Source: Verrucomicrobiota bacterium
GTDB lineage: Bacteria > Verrucomicrobiota > Kiritimatiellia > Kiritimatiellales > Pontiellaceae
Assembly: GCA_003532555.1 (NCBI GenBank)
Contig: DOEU01000076.1
Coordinates: 1-5,528, forward strand
Direction of reading: 5' to 3'
Length of the DNA: 5,528 nucleotides
Both the position numbers and the translations under genes were made by a program. This document shows, piece by piece, positions 1 through 5,255 of this stretch. The notes under the pieces are model-generated. The model did no database searches. It saw only the letters and a program-made list of their open reading frames with translations, and was not told the DNA's origin. Within the stretch, counting starts at the first letter, position 1. Each line of letters begins with the position of its first letter.

Positions 1-149
1 TAGAAGAGTATATGGATAAACATGATGATCCAACCGAGGTTGAATTCTACCTTTGTGGTCCACCAATTATGTTGCAGTGCGTTAACGAAATGGTTGACGA
101 ATTGGGCGTAGAATCCGAAATGGTTCGTGCCGACGACTTCGGTATCTAG
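1..149 (+). CDS. nqrF: Na+-translocating NADH:quinone reductase subunit F, C-terminal end (partial)
   Basis: The frame starting at base 3 is open from the window edge to a TAG stop at 147-149 and encodes the last 48 residues of a protein. It reads FYLCGPPIM at visible residues 15-23 and ends in VRADDFGI. This is the usual C-terminus of NqrF: a ferredoxin-reductase-type NAD-binding end with a CGPP motif, followed by a short DDFG tail. NqrF is the NADH-oxidising, FAD- and 2Fe-2S-containing subunit of the six-subunit membrane complex that oxidises NADH, reduces quinone and exports Na+. In most genomes nqrF is the last gene of nqrABCDEF, which fits the terminator 20 bases downstream. The FAD and iron-sulphur domains lie outside the window. 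A related flavin reductase or phenol hydroxylase reductase is possible, but the DDFG ending favours NqrF. Confidence 0.88.
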   Translation, partial: EEYMDKHDDPTEVEFYLCGPPIMLQCVNEMVDELGVESEMVRADDFGI

Positions 150-168
150 CTGCCTCCGTAGATAGTCG

Positions 169-198
169 AAAACCCCGTCTAGATTGGATGGGGTTTTT
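169..198. terminator. Bidirectional Rho-independent terminator shared by nqrF and sulP
   Basis: AAAACCCC (169-176) pairs perfectly with GGGGTTTT (190-197) around a 13-base loop. The right arm runs into TTTTT (194-198) for + strand transcripts. The left-arm A-run supplies a T-run for minus-strand transcripts. The structure lies 20 bases after the nqrF stop. It overlaps the end of the convergent sulP gene, whose TAA stop is the complement of 197-199. Confidence 0.85.
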
Positions 199-1804
199 AT
201 GCTAGTCTATCATCAGCGATATGATAATCCACCTCATCAATAAAGCTTAGTTCAACAATGTTATCTGCTTTGTTTAGCAACTGGCCGCACTCTTCACTTA
301 AATTCAAAAGATGTAATTTTTTATCATATTGCGCATATCGGCGAGTAATATTTTCAATCGCCTCAATCCCCGAATGGTCATATACTTTCGCTTGTTCGAA
401 ATCGATTATGATATGTTCAGGATCATTTATTAAATCAAATAATTCCTTAAAGGACTGAGCTGATCCAAAAAATAAAGCGCTTTCTAAGTGATAAATTTTC
501 GCGCCCTTCTCACTCATCGATAGCGAAGCCTGCATCTTCTTCCCCTGCTCCCAAGCAAATCCAAGTGCAGAAACAATAATACCAACGAGAACAGCAATGG
601 CTAAATCATGAATAACTGTCACTGTAGAGACCAAGATAATAACAAACGCATCCATACGCGGAATATTGGGAAGAATACGCAAACTGGTCCACTCGAAGGT
701 GCCAATGACCACCATAAACATAACACCTGTTAAAGCCGCCAGCGGAATCATTTCAACAAGCGGAGCCGCAAATAACAAAAAGGTTAATAAAAAAAGTGCG
801 GCTGCAATACCCGAGAGTCGTCCTCTTCCACCCCCGCGAATATTAATCATACTTTGACCAATCATGGCGCAACCACCCATACCACCAAAAAACCCATTGA
901 CCACATTTGCAAGACCCTGACCTATACACTCTTTATTTCCTCTTCCTCTTGTCTCCGTAATTTCATCAACCAAAGTTAAAGTCATTAAGGACTCAATCAA
1001 ACCAACAGCTGCTGCAAGTAATGAAAACGGAAAGATTAATTTGAGTGTTTCGATATTAAGAATGATTTCAGGTATCGCAAATCGAGGCAATGAAGCGGCA
1101 ATAGTAGTTTTGTTCGGATCCATACTTTGAACGAAATCAAGTACCGTTCGCGAATCATGAAGACCGCTATTCCGTAACCCAATCGCGATCAACGTTACGA
1201 CAACAATAGAAACTAATGTGGCAGGAACTGCTTTGGTAAATCGAGGTAAAATAATACTAATCGCCATGGTAATCAGTGTTAGGACCACCATAATTGAAAA
1301 CGAGGATATGGGTAAAAGATGAGCCTTATCTCCATGCCCCTCGCAAAACATCTCAAATTGGGACGCGAAAATAACAATTGCCAACCCATTTACAAAACCC
1401 AACATAACCGAATGAGGAACCAATCGAATAAATTTTCCTAACTTAAACCATCCGAATAAAATCTGGATAATTCCCATAAGAATAACCGCTGTAAATAGAT
1501 AGCTTTCTGCATTTATGGACGTCATCCCCTGCTCATTTAGGCCAATCATTAGAGGCGCGTAAATGACCGCTACCGCGCCTGTTGCTCCTGATATCATACC
1601 AGGACGTCCTCCAAAAATAGCGGTAATAAGCCCCATCATAAAAGCCGCATATAAACCAATCACCGGATCTACGCGAGCAACAAACGAAAAAGCAACTGCT
1701 TCAGGAACAAGTGCCAATGCAACGGTAAGCCCAGACAACAGATCATTTTTAACATTTCTTTGACGTTCGATATTTAACGGAATAAATCGATTTTTTTTCT
1801 GCAT
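197..1804 (-). CDS. SulP (SLC26-type) family anion transporter with C-terminal STAS domain
   Basis: A 535-residue protein of typical length for bacterial SulP carriers, which are inner-membrane secondary transporters of sulfate, bicarbonate, dicarboxylates or similar anions. The N-terminal signature is clear at about residues 22-80: GLTVALALVPEAVAF, VDPVIGLYAAF, then GGRPGMISGATGAVAV. Many hydrophobic segments follow through about residue 418, including the NKECIGQGLAN / FFGGMGG block at about 290-311 and the glycine-rich INIRGGGRGRLSG loop at about 320-332. A cytoplasmic STAS domain occupies about 437-525, with IIIDFEQAKVYDHSG at 465-479. Ser478 sits where phosphorylatable serines occur in STAS anti-sigma antagonists. 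The substrate cannot be assigned: the IGQGLAN/FGG block is shared with the Na+-dependent bicarbonate carrier BicA, but also with many annotated sulfate permeases. The start is the ATG at 1804-1802, preceded by only a weak GAAAGA-like ribosome site. The gene converges on nqrF and diverges from recA. No accessory transport gene is adjacent. Confidence 0.9.
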   Translation of the reverse strand: MQKKNRFIPLNIERQRNVKNDLLSGLTVALALVPEAVAFSFVARVDPVIGLYAAFMMGLITAIFGGRPGMISGATGAVAVIYAPLMIGLNEQGMTSINAESYLFTAVILMGIIQILFGWFKLGKFIRLVPHSVMLGFVNGLAIVIFASQFEMFCEGHGDKAHLLPISSFSIMVVLTLITMAISIILPRFTKAVPATLVSIVVVTLIAIGLRNSGLHDSRTVLDFVQSMDPNKTTIAASLPRFAIPEIILNIETLKLIFPFSLLAAAVGLIESLMTLTLVDEITETRGRGNKECIGQGLANVVNGFFGGMGGCAMIGQSMINIRGGGRGRLSGIAAALFLLTFLLFAAPLVEMIPLAALTGVMFMVVIGTFEWTSLRILPNIPRMDAFVIILVSTVTVIHDLAIAVLVGIIVSALGFAWEQGKKMQASLSMSEKGAKIYHLESALFFGSAQSFKELFDLINDPEHIIIDFEQAKVYDHSGIEAIENITRRYAQYDKKLHLLNLSEECGQLLNKADNIVELSFIDEVDYHIADDRLA

Positions 1805-1991
1805 AGATTTTCTTTCAATTTAGTTTGAGTAAAAGCGGGCATAATCCCAGAAAACAAACAAATCGCGAGCCCTCTTCTCATTTATTTAACCGAATGATAT
1901 TTTTTTAGGACTATTTATTTCGATGCGTTGACACTGATGAGGCGTTGAGGCAATGTCTACAGATCATTCGATATTATAAATGGAGAATTCA
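1805..1991. promoter_or_regulatory. Divergent intergenic region between sulP and recA
   Basis: These 187 bases must hold the 5' signals of both sulP (minus) and recA (plus). A perfect TTGACA at 1928-1933 could be a -35 box for recA, but no good -10 lies 16-18 bases downstream (CAATGT at 1951), so the promoter is not assigned firmly. GCGTTGA occurs twice in direct orientation (1925-1931 and 1942-1948). An 8-bp inverted pair, CGAATGAT (1891-1898) and ATCATTCG (1963-1970), flanks the stretch. No classical LexA site of either the CTGT-N8-ACAG or the GAAC-N4-GTTC type was found. No small ORF or RNA gene is apparent. Confidence 0.35.
1982..1986 (+). promoter_or_regulatory. Ribosome binding site fixing the recA start
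   Basis: GGAGA lies five bases upstream of the ATG at 1992-1994. The alternative in-frame ATG at 1980 has only AT-rich sequence before it, and this site would lie inside its own coding sequence. The site therefore supports the downstream start, giving an N-terminus of [10 protein letters not shown]. Confidence 0.75.
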
Positions 1992-3017
1992 ATGGTAGCA
2001 AAAAAAGGTGCAACTCAAGAGCCTGAAGCAGCATTAAGTGCAGTAGTAGCTCAAATTCAAAAACAATATGGCGAAGGCGCTATTGTTAAACTTGGAGAAT
2101 CCTCCTCAAACAAAAAAATAGAAGCCATCTCAACAGGTGCCTTAACCGTCGATCTAGCATTAGGAATTGGAGGAGTTCCTCGCGGACGAATTGTTGAAAT
2201 ATACGGACCTGAATCATCCGGAAAAACCACCCTTGTTTCACACATTATAGCTAATGCGCAAAAATCAGGTGGCTCTGCTGCATTTATTGATACTGAACAT
2301 GCTCTAGATCCTCTTTATGCCAAAAAAATTGGCGTAGATATCGATAATCTTTTGGTTTCTCAACCTGATTCTGGTGAAGAAGCCTTAAATATTTGTGAAG
2401 CATTAGTTAAGAGCAATTCCTTAGATGTCGTGGTGCTCGACTCAGTTGCAGCATTGGCACCACAAGCTGAACTTGATGGTACAATGGGTCAATCTCATGT
2501 CGGACTACAAGCACGGCTAATGTCGCAAGCCCTTCGAAAATTAGTAGCGGCAATTAATCACTCACGTTGTATTTGCATATTCACTAATCAGATTCGTGAA
2601 AAAGTAGGTGTGATGTTTGGCAGTCCTGAAACAACACCGGGGGGGCGTGCTCTTAAATTTTATTCTTCTGTTCGACTCGATATCCGCCGAATTGGGCAGT
2701 TAAAAGATGCAAACGGTACAGTTTACGGAAACCGCACACGCGTCAAGGTGGTTAAAAATAAGGTGGCACCCCCATTCACGCAGGCAGAATTTGATATCTT
2801 ATATGCAGAAGGTATCTCTTATGCTGGTTCTGTCATCGATACCGCTATTGATGAAGGTATCATTGAGAAAAAAGGTTCTTGGCTTTCGATGGAAGGGACT
2901 CAATTAGGGCAAGGTCGCGATGCAGCCGTACGTCTTTTAAAAGAGGATCCGGCCATGTGTGAATCGATTATTCAAAAGATATATGCTTCTCGTGAAGATG
3001 CAGATTCTTCTAAATGA
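1992..3017 (+). CDS. recA: Recombinase RecA
   Basis: A 341-residue RecA, the DNA-dependent ATPase that forms filaments on single-stranded DNA, drives homologous recombination and repair, and stimulates LexA-type self-cleavage. The Walker A motif GPESSGKT is at residues 72-79. The catalytic glutamate lies in FIDTEHALD (Glu102). Walker B VVVLD is at 146-150, and the DNA-binding loops follow: L1 around 163-170 and L2 after TNQIR (198-202), ending before PETTPGG. The ATP-sensing Gln of the NQ pair is Gln200, and the interface lysines of VVKNK are Lys255 and Lys257. The C-terminus is short, with only a modest acidic tail (REDADSSK) compared with E. coli. An in-frame ATG 12 bases upstream would add four residues, but the GGAGA spacing favours this start. 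Loop L1 reads DGTMGQSH where the common form is EGE(I/M)GDSH, so two acidic residues are lost. The stop TGA overlaps the next gene's start. SOS control is expected from the family, but no known operator is visible. Confidence 0.97.
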   Translation: MVAKKGATQEPEAALSAVVAQIQKQYGEGAIVKLGESSSNKKIEAISTGALTVDLALGIGGVPRGRIVEIYGPESSGKTTLVSHIIANAQKSGGSAAFIDTEHALDPLYAKKIGVDIDNLLVSQPDSGEEALNICEALVKSNSLDVVVLDSVAALAPQAELDGTMGQSHVGLQARLMSQALRKLVAAINHSRCICIFTNQIREKVGVMFGSPETTPGGRALKFYSSVRLDIRRIGQLKDANGTVYGNRTRVKVVKNKVAPPFTQAEFDILYAEGISYAGSVIDTAIDEGIIEKKGSWLSMEGTQLGQGRDAAVRLLKEDPAMCESIIQKIYASREDADSSK

Positions 3018-3949
3018 TTAATTCCCTAGTGCAGTTTTTTAAAATAACCCTTTTTAGTGTATGTGTACTGTGCAACATCTCTTGTCAAAAGGAGACTTCC
3101 GAGACATCTCTCTTTAATGGTGAGCGGGCTTTTGAGGAAGTTCAGCAAATCGTTGCCTATTCGCCGAGGGATGCGGGCACAGCTGGGGGTCTTAAAGCAG
3201 CTACCCATATTGCCACGCGCCTTGAAATGCTTGGATTGAGTGTTAAAATGGATCATTTTACAGATACCACGCCAGAAGGTCTGAAAAATATGGTCAACGT
3301 TCTTGGTTTTCTTTCGGGAAACTCTGATAACTGGATTATTTTGGGATCTCATTTTGATACCATGCCGGGTATTGACAACTTTCAAGGTGCTAATGACTCA
3401 GGATCCAGTACTGGCGTCCTTATCGAACTAGCTCGTATTTTACGGGATCGAGAACTACATCACGGTCTTATTTTTGCTTTCTTCGATGGAGAAGAAGGTA
3501 TTGCAAATTATATTCCAGGAGATGGGCTTCATGGAAGCCGGCGCTTTGCCAATCAACTTAAAGATGAGGGTGAACTAGATCACTATCACGCTATGATTCT
3601 ATTAGATATGATTGGTGATAAGGATCTCACCTTTACGGTCCCTTCTAATAGCGATCCAATGCTTCTGGAGCTACTGCTCGCAGCTGCTGAGCGATTAAAT
3701 GTACGTAATAAAATACAGCTGCACCTTCATACGACCATTATTGATGATCACGTTCCATTTATGGCTATTGGTATTCCTGCAATCGATTTAATCGATTTTA
3801 AATTTGGCTCTCACGATCACGCAAATGATTATTGGCATACTGCAGAAGATTCCATGGATAAAATCTCACCAGAGAGTTTAAAAATCAGCGGAGAAATCGT
3901 ACTTGAAATGCTTCATGACTTAGGTCTCTTCCCAAAAAAACAATTGTAA
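3014..3949 (+). CDS. Exported M28-family glutaminyl-peptide cyclotransferase-like lipoprotein
   Basis: A 311-residue protein that starts with a short basic region and a hydrophobic stretch (about residues 10-22) ending NISC-QK. This suggests a signal peptide with a poor lipobox at Cys24, hence an envelope-anchored or secreted enzyme. The body is an M28 metallohydrolase fold in the order of animal-type glutaminyl cyclases: GSHFDT (111-116), GANDSGSST (125-133), FFDGEEG (156-162), [10 protein letters not shown] (170-179), LLDMIGD (196-202), IDDHVPF (243-249) and YWHT (273-276). By family analogy Asp128, Glu161 and His275 hold one zinc ion. Glu160, Asp198 and Asp245 form the acid-base network, and Trp274 lines the pocket. 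Glutaminyl cyclases convert N-terminal Gln of exported proteins to pyroglutamate. An aminopeptidase role is the alternative, but the DDHVPF and WHT motifs favour the cyclase. The ATG overlaps the recA stop as ATGA and has no strong ribosome site, so translation is probably coupled. No terminator was seen after it. Confidence 0.82.
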   Translation: MINSLVQFFKITLFSVCVLCNISCQKETSETSLFNGERAFEEVQQIVAYSPRDAGTAGGLKAATHIATRLEMLGLSVKMDHFTDTTPEGLKNMVNVLGFLSGNSDNWIILGSHFDTMPGIDNFQGANDSGSSTGVLIELARILRDRELHHGLIFAFFDGEEGIANYIPGDGLHGSRRFANQLKDEGELDHYHAMILLDMIGDKDLTFTVPSNSDPMLLELLLAAAERLNVRNKIQLHLHTTIIDDHVPFMAIGIPAIDLIDFKFGSHDHANDYWHTAEDSMDKISPESLKISGEIVLEMLHDLGLFPKKQL

Positions 3950-3984
3950 TAACTCTCTGATACATCTTTTCTTGTGAATGACGC

Positions 3985-4013
3985 TTGCAACTATAGATCA
4001 ATCCATTTATATC
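3985..4013 (+). promoter_or_regulatory. Candidate sigma70-type promoter of the V/A-ATPase operon
   Basis: TTGCAA (3985-3990) and TATATC (4008-4013) are separated by exactly 17 bases and match the -35 and -10 consensus at five and four of six positions. Transcription would start near 4020, leaving an untranslated leader of about 25 bases before atpE. Recognition was by eye only. Confidence 0.5.
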
Positions 4014-4017
4014 GATA

Positions 4018-4027
4018 GGAATATTCC
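4018..4027. repeat. Perfect 10-bp palindrome at the predicted transcription start
   Basis: GGAATATTCC is its own reverse complement. It lies five bases after the candidate -10 box and covers the predicted start point. A repressor bound here would block transcription of the ATPase operon. The regulator is unknown, and the repeat could be coincidental. Confidence 0.4.
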
Positions 4028-4035
4028 AAATAATC

Positions 4036-4042
4036 GGGGGAG
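4036..4042 (+). promoter_or_regulatory. Ribosome binding site of atpE
   Basis: GGGGGAG ends two bases before the atpE ATG at 4045. The purine match is strong but the spacing is short. Its G-run stands out in the AT-rich leader. Confidence 0.6.
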
Positions 4043-4044
4043 AC

Positions 4045-4656
4045 ATGGCTGATAAAATTCAACATTTAATCGATCAAATTCAAAAAGAAGGTATCGATTC
4101 TGCCACAAAACAAGCGGACGAAATCATTGCAAATGCAAAACAGCAAGCACAACAGCTGATAGCAAATACAGAAAAAGAATGTGCTGATCGGCGTACATCT
4201 GCCGAACAAGATTCAGCCGCATTAACCGAACGTTCGATCAAAACCATTAAGCAAGCAGGGCGAGACCTCTTAATTCTTTTAGGTCAGAGCTGTGAAAAAG
4301 TGATTTCTTCATCACTTCAACATTCCGTCGAAAATGCCCTATCTTCGGATTTATTAAAAGATTTGATCAAAAAATCTATTACAGGCGAAAGCGGTTCCAT
4401 TGAAATTATGGTCAATGAATCCGAAGTGAAAGCATTGACCGCTTATTGCGCTGAACTTGCGGCTGAATCAGGTTCTGATATTTCCTTGTCCGGTCATTCG
4501 GAAGTCTTGAGTGGCTTTACCCTCGGATTTAAAGATAAAAACGTCTATTTGGATTTTACAGGTGAAACGATTGCTGATGCGCTCGGTGGCTTTTTACGGC
4601 CAGAACTTGCAAAATTAGTTAGTGATGCCGTTCGTGAACCTGTAGCAGATGCTTAA
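4045..4656 (+). CDS. atpE: V/A-type ATP synthase subunit E (peripheral stalk)
   Basis: A 203-residue protein with the two-part layout of V/A-type ATPase subunit E. A long, charged, Ala/Gln/Glu-rich helix covers about residues 1-95 (for example ADEIIANAKQQAQQLIA) and is predicted to form coiled coil. A compact alpha/beta domain follows, ending GFTLGFKDKNVYLDFTGETI (about 157-176) and then a helix with LRPELAKLVSDA. Subunit E is part of the peripheral stator that holds the A3B3 catalytic head still against rotor torque, normally paired with subunit G/H. No G/H gene precedes it here, as in the E-first operons of Chlamydiae and related bacteria. Identification rests on this architecture, the C-terminal motif and the position ahead of DUF2764 and atpA. 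A candidate promoter and strong ribosome site precede it, so it appears to be the first gene of the operon. Confidence 0.88.
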   Translation: MADKIQHLIDQIQKEGIDSATKQADEIIANAKQQAQQLIANTEKECADRRTSAEQDSAALTERSIKTIKQAGRDLLILLGQSCEKVISSSLQHSVENALSSDLLKDLIKKSITGESGSIEIMVNESEVKALTAYCAELAAESGSDISLSGHSEVLSGFTLGFKDKNVYLDFTGETIADALGGFLRPELAKLVSDAVREPVADA

Positions 4657-4669
4657 GCGGTAGATAATT

Positions 4670-5215
4670 ATGTTTTACGCGCTTATTTCAAGTCTTCCTC
4701 ATATAGAACTCGATAAAGAGCTTCCACTGACCATGGAAAAGTTTCGTGATTTATGTGCGAACCAAATAAGTAAAAAACAATTGTGTTTATTGGATGCTCT
4801 CTTGAATGGAGAAGTGTCTTGTGCAAGCACCCACTCTTTTGCAAATCGCTGGTTTCATGCAGAAATTCAATTAAAAAATGCCGTCGCCCGCCAACGTGCT
4901 CAAACACGTGGAGTAGATGTGAAACCTTTTCTGCATTCCCATGATTATTTTATTGGTTTCATTGAAACGCGTGTTCAGGAAGCATTCAGCGCAGAAGACC
5001 CTTCGGAACTAGAACGAATACTAGATCAGACTCGATGGGAACTAGCCGAAGATTTTATTGGTAAAGATGCGTATGGTTTTGCAAAGTTATCAGCCTATGC
5101 TGTTCAGCTACGTATTGCCACCCGGTGGAATCGAATGAATGATGCAACGGGGCGGCTAAATTTAGAGAAAACGATTTCACAAAATACGGAATCGGAAGCT
5201 GCCGCAGTGAGTTAA
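4670..5215 (+). CDS. DUF2764 family protein of the V/A-type ATPase operon
   Basis: A 181-residue soluble protein with no signal peptide or membrane segment, probably largely alpha-helical. Features recalled from the DUF2764 family are visible: an N-terminal FYALISSLPHIELD, an ALLNG segment near 43-47, the NAVARQRAQ stretch at 70-78, and the core RWELAEDFIGKDAYGFAKL (122-140) followed by YAVQLRIATRWNRMN (143-157). The last 20 residues are polar and look disordered. Genes of this family lie between atpE and atpA in the V/A-ATPase operons of Chlamydiae, spirochaetes and Bacteroidetes. Those operons usually lack a recognisable subunit C. A structural role at the rotor-to-membrane junction or the stator is therefore attractive, but it is inference, since the protein is much shorter than a standard C subunit. 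The start ATG is 13 bases after the atpE stop with only a weak ribosome site, which suggests translational coupling. A hairpin spans its stop codon. Confidence 0.8.
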   Translation: MFYALISSLPHIELDKELPLTMEKFRDLCANQISKKQLCLLDALLNGEVSCASTHSFANRWFHAEIQLKNAVARQRAQTRGVDVKPFLHSHDYFIGFIETRVQEAFSAEDPSELERILDQTRWELAEDFIGKDAYGFAKLSAYAVQLRIATRWNRMNDATGRLNLEKTISQNTESEAAAVS

Positions 5216-5228
5216 TTACTGCGTTTTT
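5203..5228 (+). terminator. Terminator-like hairpin between the DUF2764 gene and atpA
   Basis: CGCAGT (5203-5208) pairs perfectly with ACTGCG (5218-5223) and is followed at once by TTTTT (5224-5228). A G-T and an A-T pair extend the stem inward to leave a 5-base loop. The loop contains the TAA stop of the DUF2764 gene. The stem is short, so partial termination or attenuation is more likely than a complete stop. RNA end-protection by the hairpin is also possible. Confidence 0.5.
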
Positions 5229-5242
5229 AAAATTTTAGGTAC

Positions 5243-5248
5243 GAGGGA
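5243..5248 (+). promoter_or_regulatory. Ribosome binding site of atpA
   Basis: GAGGGA lies seven bases before the ATG at 5256, a good match in strength and spacing. This is better than the sites before the DUF2764 gene and lets atpA be translated independently of it. Confidence 0.65.
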
Positions 5249-5255
5249 TAAGAAT

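Noticed and set aside
258..857. Two short + strand open frames (258-458 and 666-857) antisense to sulP
   Set aside because: They oppose conserved SulP sequence and encode low-complexity peptides with no motif.
1928..1956. TTGACA with CAATGT as a complete recA promoter
   Set aside because: The spacing is 17 but the -10 hexamer matches only two of six consensus positions, so only the -35-like box is mentioned.
1805..1991. LexA/SOS box upstream of recA
   Set aside because: Neither a CTGT-N8-ACAG nor a GAAC-N4-GTTC pattern is present; the short TGT-CT-ACA at 1954-1961 has the wrong spacing.
3026..3385. A 119-codon open frame on the minus strand
   Set aside because: It lies wholly inside the glutaminyl cyclase gene on the opposite strand, has no recognisable motif, and the + strand protein is clearly real.
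3950..4044. Terminator after the glutaminyl cyclase gene
   Set aside because: No GC stem followed by a T-run was found; TTTT at 3967-3970 has no hairpin before it.
4683..4907. A 74-codon open frame on the minus strand within the DUF2764 gene
   Set aside because: It is antisense to a gene with conserved motifs and has no family resemblance.
5205..5233. A separate promoter for atpA using TAAAAT (5228-5233) as -10
   Set aside because: The -10 is a good match, but no -35 box lies 16-18 bases upstream and there is no extended -10 TG.
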